Source of the DNA: Desulfovibrio sp. Fe33
GTDB taxonomy: Bacteria; Desulfobacterota; Desulfovibrionia; Desulfovibrionales; Desulfovibrionaceae
Length of the DNA stretch: 64,000 nt
Assembly: GCF_028532725.1 (NCBI RefSeq)
Contig: NZ_JAQKGU010000005.1
Coordinates: forward strand, 124,001 to 188,000
Direction of reading: 5' to 3'
Both the position numbers and the translations under genes were made by a program. Positions 33,401-41,640 of this stretch are shown piece after piece (the first letter of the stretch is position 1; each line of letters begins with the position of its first letter). Below the pieces are notes generated by a model, which saw nothing but the letters and a program-made list of their open reading frames with translations, was not told where the DNA came from and searched no databases.

Positions 33401-34332
33401 AGTCTTTCCGACTCAAGGCCAATCTCCCGGACATTCCCCTGTTCATGAACCTGCCCGCGCGCCCCGAGGACGAAAGCCTCATCTCGGTCCTGTTCGGCTC
33501 GGGCTATGTGGAACCAGGCAGACTGGCCGAGTCGCACCGTGCCTGGCCCTTCGAAAAGTCCCTGCGCATGGGCGCGCACGTTCGCCGGTACATGGTCGAC
33601 ACCTATCGCCGAATCCAGGAAGGCCTCGCGCCCAAGGGACGGACCAAGGCCCTGGTCAGCCCCGAGGACCTGACGCGCATGGGCCGCCGCATCGCGGCCA
33701 ACTTCGCGAACAAGAGCCACAAGATCATGCGAGTGCCCTTCATGGACATCCGGGAAAACGGATTCTCCATACTGCACTTCGCGGCGGACAAGACTCAGGG
33801 CAAGCCGACCGAATGGACAGTCCGCGGCGGCGAACGGATGGACGCCAAGCAGCCCGCCGAAAATCTTCAAATCCTGCATCGCAACCAGGACCCGGCGCAT
33901 CTGCTGGCCTGGCTCATGGCCAACCGGATATACCATCCCGACAGCCTGTTGCAGGCCGACCGCTCCATCGCGCCCATGGCGTTGACGGACCTCCAGCACC
34001 TCATGGCCGCCCTGCACGATTTCTTCCCCTTCGCCGAGACCTTCGAGCCGGACATCAACGAAGGCCTGCGCTCCGAAGAGGTCAACCGGGCCTTCTTCAT
34101 CCTCAACCTGACCGACCCGCCTGAAACCGGGCGTATCGAGCAGGTAGCCGTGATCTACTCCACCAACTGGGGCGAGATGTTCTGCCGGACCTTCCCCCGG
34201 CCCGGACAACTCCTGGAGCACAACCCGACCGTGTTCCTGTCCGAAAAAATAGATCAATCCATCGCCCTGTCGCCGAAACTGGGAATCTTCACGCCCAAGG
34301 GGGCGCAATGCAAACGAATAAGCCTGACCTGA
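30496..34332 (+). CDS. cyaA: Class I adenylate cyclase fused to helical and pentapeptide-repeat regions
   Basis: 1278 residues in three parts. Residues 1-400 are alpha-helical, with repeated pairs like those of HEAT-type proteins (VLRAIAAVGEAGNKTILGAL, LAGACLEALIAQDHPGIGKL). About 410-600 is a pentapeptide-repeat stretch (FTGAEFADTRFEDCVFTDCV, FSDAFFSNCTFERCRF). About 610-1278 matches the enterobacterial CyaA catalytic domain: MGSLGTVAQTSRSDLDCWIC with G742-S743 and D754/D756, KEEFYRTALKLAGKNIAWW, and EYFGGSLWQMVKAVHSPFKS. The product is cAMP from ATP. The C-terminal regulatory region of E. coli CyaA is absent; the protein ends shortly after TNWGEMFCRTF. The N-terminal parts may replace it as the regulatory or docking module. 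Ribosome-binding site weak. Confidence 0.86.
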   Translation: MVMSHDIPNIRTLASAIGDLADGPSLNDGPGIGRLAESFMKWCDLTPRPSQAEAVPQGEAVLAFNRLASGSNDIHTIQTCLHAMTRSGRFGRTLCARFIEGRDAPLPQLAPKVASWPATERLALAHEMLKDFPGKKDRETLTWLEELLKPLMGTDPEELAPFVARLGEQGDTLAFPVRQAIMSGLFGRWINSRLTNGVEGRDLEQLCMVLRGMGDAAYAEALAKAVELGRIKANVAVLRAIAAVGEAGNKTILGALLKILPAADVPLAGACLEALIAQDHPGIGKLLASVRTRMPGIRAAAVSRAPLLGDIGFFQYIASLPEDRRAAAQLEILGALKAIAPDFVRCVTDDCPPKGIFSPDRAGAGPPAAPRRDALEPPKTGLLKRLFQPKPRTLQALLPRSRNVRDMDLDPSTVDGERLENRELTRLGLAGSAFVRAGFSCTRVERVDMSDGLFRGCEVAGTQFREVRFTGAEFADTRFEDCVFTDCVFSDAFFSNCTFERCRFRASVFSETVFRDTRMTRADFTLCGLAGSALHGCTLHTSRFEACDFSFTELVGDDFQGVELSRCCLHAMYVRDCILASMELPGSPVTRSIIKNSDAAHPQFLANRIRQMTLFAREVERTGAPSAGEADPFAVQRVLIAWSRELTFMRRERRMLDNNRQRMHRAIGTLSHDQQTFLRMLPLLLDSDVFERRYNFGKIPACRVWGYHPGLTDLELVRERLGVTPGRRTGPEIRILAVYAMGSLGTVAQTSRSDLDCWICYDGDVTMAMEHGLKRKLDAMALWANSEYGLEVHFYPMRMDDVRENRFLSGDEESSGSAQALLLKEEFYRTALKLAGKNIAWWVTPAGASRKTYEACIRAARRYPLCGKPRLEDFGYLAEVPPDEYFGGSLWQMVKAVHSPFKSVLKLGLLETYSSPGTSGLPLCDRIKRNLIRNRQGKMDTDPYTALFSTLHAYYSERGENNAAALLKESFRLKANLPDIPLFMNLPARPEDESLISVLFGSGYVEPGRLAESHRAWPFEKSLRMGAHVRRYMVDTYRRIQEGLAPKGRTKALVSPEDLTRMGRRIAANFANKSHKIMRVPFMDIRENGFSILHFAADKTQGKPTEWTVRGGERMDAKQPAENLQILHRNQDPAHLLAWLMANRIYHPDSLLQADRSIAPMALTDLQHLMAALHDFFPFAETFEPDINEGLRSEEVNRAFFILNLTDPPETGRIEQVAVIYSTNWGEMFCRTFPRPGQLLEHNPTVFLSEKIDQSIALSPKLGIFTPKGAQCKRISLT

Positions 34333-34628
34333 CGGCTCCCTGCTACGCGGTGATCTTCACCTCCACGCGCACGGACGCGGACAACGGCTACGCGGAAACC
34401 TCCGCGCGGATGCTCGCTCTGGCGCGGTCCATGCCCGGCTTCCTGGGGGTCGACTCCGCCCGCGAGGAAATCGGCGTGACCGTCTCCTACTGGGAAAGCC
34501 TGGAAGCCATCCGCGCCTGGAAAGAGCACCCTGAGCATCGCGCCGCCCGGGAACGCGGACGGCGGGAGTGGTACGCATCCTTCACCGCCCGCATCTGTCG
34601 GGTGGAACGCACTGAAATCTTCCCCTGA
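34308..34628 (+). CDS. ABM-superfamily (antibiotic biosynthesis monooxygenase-like) small protein
   Basis: 106 residues with the dimeric alpha-beta barrel pattern: CYAVIFTSTRTD, the helix ETSARMLALARSMPGFLGVD, then IGVTVSYWESLEAIRAWKEH and the C-terminal strand. The FWxxxEAIRxWK-like block is typical. Members include monooxygenases and proteins of unknown role; no substrate is implied. Its ATG lies 25 bases inside the end of the adenylate cyclase gene, so translation is coupled. A functional link with cAMP signalling is only positional. Confidence 0.77.
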   Translation: MQTNKPDLTAPCYAVIFTSTRTDADNGYAETSARMLALARSMPGFLGVDSAREEIGVTVSYWESLEAIRAWKEHPEHRAARERGRREWYASFTARICRVERTEIFP

Positions 34629-34666
34629 TTTCTCGCACCCATTCAATTTTTCTACAATTCATCCGG

Positions 34667-34692
34667 TTGTCGATATGCTCACCCATCGACAA
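34667..34692. promoter_or_regulatory. Inverted repeat upstream of the NhaC-type gene
   Basis: TTGTCGAT and ATCGACAA, perfect 8-base arms 10 bases apart, lie about 115 bases before the start codon. It may be a regulator site or an RNA stem. The rest of 34629-34804 is AT-rich leader without a gene. Confidence 0.4.
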
Positions 34693-34804
34693 AACCCGCT
34701 GAATGATATATGCCTCCACACCGTCGTTACCGCATAGTCTTTTGTTTTTTGTACCGATTTCGGTCTTTTTCGCACCTCAACGAGCTATTTTCAAAGGGAA
34801 GTTC

Positions 34805-36502
34805 ATGCGCAAACCACTCATTCTGGCGGCCGTCTGCCTGGCAGCCGCATTCATGCCGGACCAGGCCTCGGCCGCCGACGCGGCCGCAGCCGCCGACAAC
34901 GCCCTACAATGGGGCGCCCTGACCCTGATTCCGCCCCTGCTGGCCATCATCCTGGCCTTCGCCAGCAAGAACGTCGTCCTGTCCCTGTTCATCGGCGTCT
35001 TCTCCGGCTGCTTCATGCTCGAACTGAAAGGCTTCGACGTCTACCACGCGATGGTCGGCGGCTTCCTGCACCTTTCCGGTCAGGTCCTTTCCTCCCTGGC
35101 CGATCCCTGGGATGCGGGCATCGTGCTCCAGGTTCTGGCCATCGGCGGCCTCATCGCGCTGATCTCCAAGATGGGCGGCGCCACAGCCATCGCCGGAGCC
35201 ATCTCCCGCTGGGCCAAAACTCCCCGCTCCTCCCAGTTGGCGGCCTGGGTCATGGGTCTTTTCATCTTTTTCGACGACTACGCCAACTCCCTGACCGTCG
35301 GCCCGATCATGCGTCCGGTCACTGACCGCCTGCGCATCTCCCGCGAAAAACTGGCCTTCATCATCGACGCCACCGCCGCGCCCATCGCGGGCATCGCGCT
35401 GATCTCCACCTGGGTCGCCTACGAAGTCGGCCTGATCCGGGACGGCTACCAGGCCATCGGCCTGAGCGGCAACGCCTACGGCATCTTTGTGCAGACCATC
35501 CCCTACCGCTTCTACAACATCTACATCCTGCTTTTCATTCTCATTGCCGTATGGTTCAAGCGGGACTTCGGCCCCATGTACAAGGCCGAGATACGCGCCC
35601 GCAAAGAAGGCAAGGTCATCGCCGACAACGCCGTGCCCATGGCCTCCGAGGAAGCCACCACCCTTGAACCGGCCTCCCACGTCAAGCCGTCCGTTTGGAG
35701 CGCCATCCTGCCCATCGGCACTCTCATGGTCGCCGCATTCCTCGGCTTCTACTTCAACGGCTATCAGGCCATCGACGACCCGGAAGTGCTGGCTTCCGTC
35801 AACGCCTCGCCCCTGAGCTTCACCGCCATGCGCACCTGCTTCGGCGCTTCCGACGCCTCGGTGGTTCTCTTCCAGGCGGCTCTCCTCGCCTCCCTGGTCG
35901 CCATCGGCATGGCCGTCAGCAAAAAGATCATGCCGCTGAAGGAAGCCATCGAAACCTTCGTCACCGGCATCAAATCCATGAACATCACGGCGGTCATCCT
36001 GCTCCTGGCATGGTCCCTGTCCGGCGTCATGAAGGAGCTGGGCACCGCCACCTATCTGGTCGGCGCGCTGTCCGAGACCTTGCCCGCCTACCTGCTCCCG
36101 TCCATCATCTTCATCCTGGGCTCGATCATCTCGTTCGCCACGGGCACCTCGTACGGAACCATGGGCATCCTCATGCCCCTGACCATTCCGCTGGCCTTCG
36201 CCCTGAACCCGTCCCCGGAGTTCGTGATCCTTTCCGTGGGCTCGGTGCTGACCGGCGCTATCTTCGGCGACCACTGCTCGCCCATCTCGGACACCACCAT
36301 CCTGTCCTCCATGGGAGCGGGCTGCGACCACATCGACCACGTCCGCACCCAGCTGACCTACTCCGTGACCGTGGCCGCGCTGGCCATCCTCACCGGCTAC
36401 CTCCCGGCCGGTCTCGGACTGCCCGTCAGCCTGACCCTGCCGCTGGGCATCCTGGCCACGGCCCTGGTCATCCGCTTCGTCGGACGCAAGGTGGACGACT
36501 AA
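34805..36502 (+). CDS. NhaC-family Na+/H+ antiporter-like membrane protein
   Basis: 565 residues. It starts with a signal-like segment (RKPLILAAVCLAAAFMPDQASA). Many membrane helices then follow (TLIPPLLAIILAFASKNVVL, GIVLQVLAIGGLIALISKMG). Family blocks are GLFIFFDDYANSLTVGPIMRP, ATAAPIAGIALISTWVAYE, ISFATGTSYGTMGILMPL and GAIFGDHCSPISDTTILSSM. Such proteins exchange Na+ for H+ or carry organic solutes; the exact substrate is uncertain. AAGGGAAG precedes the ATG. Closed by the terminator at 36523-36560. Confidence 0.87.
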   Translation: MRKPLILAAVCLAAAFMPDQASAADAAAAADNALQWGALTLIPPLLAIILAFASKNVVLSLFIGVFSGCFMLELKGFDVYHAMVGGFLHLSGQVLSSLADPWDAGIVLQVLAIGGLIALISKMGGATAIAGAISRWAKTPRSSQLAAWVMGLFIFFDDYANSLTVGPIMRPVTDRLRISREKLAFIIDATAAPIAGIALISTWVAYEVGLIRDGYQAIGLSGNAYGIFVQTIPYRFYNIYILLFILIAVWFKRDFGPMYKAEIRARKEGKVIADNAVPMASEEATTLEPASHVKPSVWSAILPIGTLMVAAFLGFYFNGYQAIDDPEVLASVNASPLSFTAMRTCFGASDASVVLFQAALLASLVAIGMAVSKKIMPLKEAIETFVTGIKSMNITAVILLLAWSLSGVMKELGTATYLVGALSETLPAYLLPSIIFILGSIISFATGTSYGTMGILMPLTIPLAFALNPSPEFVILSVGSVLTGAIFGDHCSPISDTTILSSMGAGCDHIDHVRTQLTYSVTVAALAILTGYLPAGLGLPVSLTLPLGILATALVIRFVGRKVDD

Positions 36503-36522
36503 ACCCCATCGCCAACGCAAAC

Positions 36523-36560
36523 AAAAACGCCCGGATCGATTCAACGATCCGGGCGTTTTT
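36523..36560. terminator. Bidirectional intrinsic terminator
   Basis: AAAAACGCCCGGATCG and its exact complement form a 16-base stem with a 6-base loop, with A-run and T-run flanks. It lies between the NhaC-type gene and the convergent GNAT gene. Confidence 0.9.
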
Positions 36561-36579
36561 CGTTGCGCTCGCAAAGACG

Positions 36580-37059
36580 CTAAAAACGATGGCGGTAATA
36601 TTTCACGTCCACATCCATGAGCGGCACCAAATCCGGCACCTCCTCCCTGGCGATCTCGGTGAAACCTGATTTTTCGTAAAAACGATGGGCAGCGTGGTAG
36701 ACGTCAACGGTGCCGAGGTATATCTCGCGGACGCCCCTTTCCCGCGCGTGGTCGAGCAGGGTCCGCATGAGCGTCGCGGCAATGCCGCGCTCCCTGCCCC
36801 GGAACGCCTGCTTCACGAACATCTTGCGCAGGGCGCAAATGCCGCCCCCCACATCCTTGAGGGCGATGGTCCCCACAAGCTCCCCGTCCTCGAACGCGAG
36901 CCAGAAATTGCCCGCGCCCTGCTGGTAAAATTCGGGAATGCGCCGCAAGTCCGGCTGTTGCTCAGCCGAAGTGGCCACGCCGAACTCGGCAATCTGAATG
37001 GTGGTGATGAGCTCGACGATCGCGTCGGAGTCGTGCCCGTCGAATGGAACGATGCGCAT
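36580..37059 (-). CDS. GNAT-family N-acetyltransferase
   Basis: 159 residues with the GNAT fold: FEDGELVGTIALKDVGGGIC, the acetyl-CoA loop VKQAFRGRERGIAATLM (motif A, R-x-x-G-x-A/I form) and the C-terminal DVYHAAHRFYEKSGFTEI. It transfers an acetyl group to an unknown amine. The ATG at 37059 lies 2 bases after the holB stop; the longer upstream frame reads through holB and is not coding. It is last in the purA-holB-GNAT run. Confidence 0.85.
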   Translation of the reverse strand: MRIVPFDGHDSDAIVELITTIQIAEFGVATSAEQQPDLRRIPEFYQQGAGNFWLAFEDGELVGTIALKDVGGGICALRKMFVKQAFRGRERGIAATLMRTLLDHARERGVREIYLGTVDVYHAAHRFYEKSGFTEIAREEVPDLVPLMDVDVKYYRHRF

Positions 37060-37061
37060 GA

Positions 37062-37901
37062 CTACACCATGCGGGTGGCGACCCAGTCCAGAACCATGGT
37101 CGGGTTGACCGGAACCTGGGTATTCAGGGCGTCCTGGGCCTGATCCAGAACCAGCCCGATACGCCGCAGGTCCGCCGGACCGTACGCCCGGGCCATGCCC
37201 GCCGAAAGCGGCGTGCCGCAGGAGCCGGACAAGGCCTCGCGCAGCTCGCGCTGCATACCGAGGACAACAGCCATGGCCAAATCGCGGTCCACTGCGCCGC
37301 GCACCTGCGTCCGTTCGAACCACCCCTGGCGCGTCTGCCAGAACTTCACCAGAGCCGAGGTCCACTCCGTCACTTCGGGCGTATTCTCACGCACGTCGGG
37401 CCACGCCAGAGTCACTACCCAGGAACGGGAGACCAGGGTTTCCAGAAGCCGCTCGCGCTGAGGCGCAGCCAGGACGAACACGTTGCCCGGCCTCGGCTCC
37501 TCCAGCGACTTGAGCAGGGCGTTGGCCGCCTCGGTCATGAACATCTGGGCTTCGGCGAAGATGCTCACGCGGTAGCCGTCGCCATTGGGCGGCTGGCCCC
37601 ACGTGGAACGCTTCTCGCGCACGGACTCAACCTTGATGAGCCCTTCGCGTCCGTCGAAGAAAAAGAGATCGTTGAAGGCCAGATCGGCGATCTGCCGACA
37701 GGCGGCGCAATGGCAGCACGGCTCACCGCCGCCTTCGCAATTGAGCCGCATGGCCCAATACAGGGCGAGGGCGACGCGGGATTCCGCGTCGCCCCCCTCG
37801 ATAACTATGGATTGGGGCGGGTCATGGGCGATGGCGTTGAGACGCCTGACCGCGTGCTCCTGCCCCTCAAGGCGGGCCAGCAGGTCTTCGCACAGCGTCA
37901 T
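37062..37901 (-). CDS. holB: DNA polymerase III delta' subunit-like protein
   Basis: 279 residues. Clamp-loader delta' resemblance: a zinc-type Cys cluster (CEGGGEPCCHCAACRQI), the sensor-like block FMTEAANALLKSLEEPRPGN, and VFVLAAPQRERLLETLVSRS. Delta' has no ATPase activity; accordingly no full Walker A is seen (IVIEGGDAESRVALAL). It is part of the gamma complex that loads the beta clamp. AGGAGG stands 8 bases before the ATG. It follows purA by 12 bases, co-transcribed. Confidence 0.85.
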   Translation of the reverse strand: MTLCEDLLARLEGQEHAVRRLNAIAHDPPQSIVIEGGDAESRVALALYWAMRLNCEGGGEPCCHCAACRQIADLAFNDLFFFDGREGLIKVESVREKRSTWGQPPNGDGYRVSIFAEAQMFMTEAANALLKSLEEPRPGNVFVLAAPQRERLLETLVSRSWVVTLAWPDVRENTPEVTEWTSALVKFWQTRQGWFERTQVRGAVDRDLAMAVVLGMQRELREALSGSCGTPLSAGMARAYGPADLRRIGLVLDQAQDALNTQVPVNPTMVLDWVATRMV

Positions 37902-37913
37902 GCCCTGCGCCTC

Positions 37914-39287
<1,374 letters not shown>

Positions 39288-39680
39288 TTACTTGTTGTTC
39301 TTGGGCGTGAGGGTGAGCAGCTTCCCGCGTCGGTCCTTCTTTTCCGACCCGGATTTGCACGACCCCTTTCCGTCGGCGAACTCGCGAATCTCCGGCTCCG
39401 GGAATTTTTCGGGCGCGGTCAGGGCCGCCAGGTCGATCTCCGTCGGCCCGTCTCCGGGCTGGCGGGACTGGGCCCAATTATAATTGAAAAGCTGATTTTT
39501 CAGACGGGTGGACTGGATGAGGTTGAACACCAGGACCGATTCCTCCCATCGTTTGGTGGGCTCGAAATTGCGGACCTTCTCCGCGTATTTCTCCCACAGG
39601 CTCATGAGCGAGGCCTCATCGTACGCATTGATCTGACGGGCGAGCTTCAAGAGCGCCTTTTCCATGTAGCTTTCTGACAT
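39288..39680 (-). CDS. Hypothetical protein, probably lineage-specific
   Basis: 130 residues, no family recognised. The N-terminal two thirds are helical and well ordered (EKALLKLARQINAYDEASLM, SLWEKYAEKVRNFEPTKRWE, VLVFNLIQSTRLKNQLFNYN). The C-terminus is basic and probably disordered (KSGSEKKDRRGKLLTLTPKN). Cytoplasmic by lack of signal or membrane segments. The ATG at 39680 has AAGGA before it; the upstream extension is unsupported. It stands alone between purA and the AICAR transformylase gene, divergent from the latter. Confidence 0.7.
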   Translation of the reverse strand: MSESYMEKALLKLARQINAYDEASLMSLWEKYAEKVRNFEPTKRWEESVLVFNLIQSTRLKNQLFNYNWAQSRQPGDGPTEIDLAALTAPEKFPEPEIREFADGKGSCKSGSEKKDRRGKLLTLTPKNNK

Positions 39681-39921
39681 CGATATTCCTTGATTGGTGA
39701 AAAAACGCACGCCGGGATGTCCTTCATAACAAACATCTGCACGCCCCGCCATGGCAAAATCACCCTCATCCCCGACAAAAACACGCCGCAGGGCAACGCG
39801 GCGGGCGGCTGTCCGGGGCAGGTCTCCCGCGGCCGGGACGGGTGATCCCGCAATCGTTGCCCGCCTCTGGAAGGTGTGTTATGACCGCCCCCTCACACGG
39901 CAACAACAGGGAGTCCAACCG

Positions 39922-41196
39922 ATGAGCGATTTGAAAAAAATGTACCATACTTTGCAGCAGGACCCGTTCCCCGCAGACATGAAGCTGACCCTGGGCGACC
40001 AGGAGCTGGTCTTCAGGAAGCGGACCTGGGAGATCGACGGCGAGACCAAGGGGTTGCGCTACGGCGAGAACCCGGATCAACCCGCCGCGCTCTACGAGCT
40101 GGCCGAGGGACAGCTTGAGGTCGGCGGCGTCAAGTTCATCGGCGCGGGCCAGGGACTGGTTTCCGCCTTGACCGAGGAACACATGCTCCAGGCGGGCAAG
40201 CATCCCGGCAAGACCAACCTGACCGACGTGGACAACGCCCTGAACATCCTTCAGTACCTTTCCGCCAAGCCCGCCGCGCTCATCCTCAAGCACAACAACC
40301 CCTGCGGCGCAGCCTGGACCGAAGAGGGCGTATCCGTCGCCCTGAAGCGCGCCTTCGAGGCCGACCGCATCGCCGCTTTCGGCGGAGCCGTCGTGGTCAA
40401 CCGCAAGCTCGATCTGGCCACCGCAGAACTGATAAACTCCGTATATTTCGAAGTCGTGGCCGCTCCCGAATTCGACGCCGATGCCCTTGAAGTGCTCAAG
40501 AAGAAAAAGAACCTGCGGATTCTCGAAATCCCGGGCATTTACGAACTTGAGAAGCTGTCCAAAACGCCCTTCCTCGACATCAAGTCCCTTTCCGACGGCG
40601 GCATGGTCCTTCAGTTCTCCTTCCGCAACGCGATCCTGGCCGCCGACGATTTCCTTCCGGCCGAAGCCGAGAAGGATGGAAACAGGTTCGTGGCCCGCGC
40701 CCCTTCCAGCCAGGAAGCGGACGACCTGCTCTTCGCCTGGGCCGTCGAGGCGGGCGTGACCTCCAACTCGGTCATCTTCGCCCGCGGCGGCGTGACCACC
40801 GCCATCGGCACCGGCGAACAGGACCGCGTGGGCTGCGTGCTGCTGGCCGTGACCAAGGCGTACATCAAGTATGCCGACCTGCTGTCCTCCAAGGAACTCG
40901 GCAAGTCCCTGTTCGAACTCAAGCTCGCGGCCATCAAGGACCCCGAGATGAAGGCGAAGCTGGAGGACATCGAGAAACGCACCGAAGAAGCGCGCGGCGG
41001 CCTGCCCGGCTCCGTGGTCGTATCGGACGGATTCTTCCCGTTCCGCGACGGCGTGGACCTGTGCATGGACCAGGGCGTGACCGCCATCGCACAGCCCGGC
41101 GGCTCCATCCGCGATCACGAGGTCATCACCGCCGTGAACGAAGCCACGCCGCAAGTGGCCATGGTCTTCACCGGACAACGCTCCTTCAAACACTAG
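39922..41196 (+). CDS. purH: AICAR transformylase (C-terminal half of PurH as a separate protein)
   Basis: The enzyme formylates AICAR with 10-formyl-THF, the next-to-last step to IMP. In most bacteria it is fused behind IMP cyclohydrolase; here it stands alone with 424 residues. Motifs: GLRYGENPDQPAALYEL, ALILKHNNPCGAAW (catalytic Lys-His), AFGGAVVVNRKLD, VVSDGFFPFRDGVDL, TAIAQPGGSIRDHEVI and the final MVFTGQRSFKH. Compared with the fused enzyme it has an extra N-terminal region of about 50 residues and an extra helical segment near KIKYADLL-ELGKSLFELK. AGGGAG precedes the ATG. The matching cyclohydrolase is at 47167-47763. Confidence 0.92.
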   Translation: MSDLKKMYHTLQQDPFPADMKLTLGDQELVFRKRTWEIDGETKGLRYGENPDQPAALYELAEGQLEVGGVKFIGAGQGLVSALTEEHMLQAGKHPGKTNLTDVDNALNILQYLSAKPAALILKHNNPCGAAWTEEGVSVALKRAFEADRIAAFGGAVVVNRKLDLATAELINSVYFEVVAAPEFDADALEVLKKKKNLRILEIPGIYELEKLSKTPFLDIKSLSDGGMVLQFSFRNAILAADDFLPAEAEKDGNRFVARAPSSQEADDLLFAWAVEAGVTSNSVIFARGGVTTAIGTGEQDRVGCVLLAVTKAYIKYADLLSSKELGKSLFELKLAAIKDPEMKAKLEDIEKRTEEARGGLPGSVVVSDGFFPFRDGVDLCMDQGVTAIAQPGGSIRDHEVITAVNEATPQVAMVFTGQRSFKH

Positions 41197-41221
41197 AGCG
41201 CCGGACGAAAATGATGAAATG

Positions 41222-41257
41222 GGCTTCGCCGGGCAGGAGTTCGGCGAAGCCTTTTAT
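41222..41257 (+). terminator. Terminator of the AICAR transformylase gene
   Basis: GGCTTCGCCG (41222-41231) and CGGCGAAGCC (41242-41251) followed by TTTTATTT. The T-run overlaps the stop codon of the convergent SemiSWEET gene. Confidence 0.8.
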
Positions 41258-41544
41258 TTGGGACGGCTGTCGAACTCCCTGCGGGACAGTCTGCCGAAAA
41301 CGAGTTTCATGACCAGGATGAATACGGCCAGGACCCAAGTGACGGCATTGGCCAGAGTAACGGCCAAAGAGCCGATCAGGATACCGTAGACCAACCACAG
41401 GGAAACCCCCAGGGTAAGCAGCAGATACATGCGCAGTGAAATATCCGCCACGGAACGGGTCCGCCAAGTGTGCAGGACCTGGGGGAAAAAGGCCAGGGTG
41501 GTGCAGCAGCCGGCGAAAACGCCGAGGAGTTCCACAAGATCCAT
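41254..41544 (-). CDS. SemiSWEET-type (PQ-loop) transporter
   Basis: 96 residues with three membrane helices (LVELLGVFAGCCTTLAFFPQ, SLRMYLLLTLGVSLWLVYGI, LAVTLANAVTWVLAVFILVM) and the PQ motif in FFPQVLHTWRTRSVADIS. SemiSWEETs dimerise to form a sugar uniporter in the inner membrane. The ATG at 41544 has GGGGAG at 8 bases; the in-frame ATG at 41550 has it at only 2. Divergent from the ribonuclease gene. Confidence 0.9.
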   Translation of the reverse strand: MDLVELLGVFAGCCTTLAFFPQVLHTWRTRSVADISLRMYLLLTLGVSLWLVYGILIGSLAVTLANAVTWVLAVFILVMKLVFGRLSRREFDSRPK

Positions 41545-41640
41545 GCGCATGTCTCCCCATTACGCGCTCGGCCTTACCCTGACAACCGTTTCATGCTAAA
41601 TGGACCGGTAACGCAACCAAAGCAAAGAACTGATTTACAT

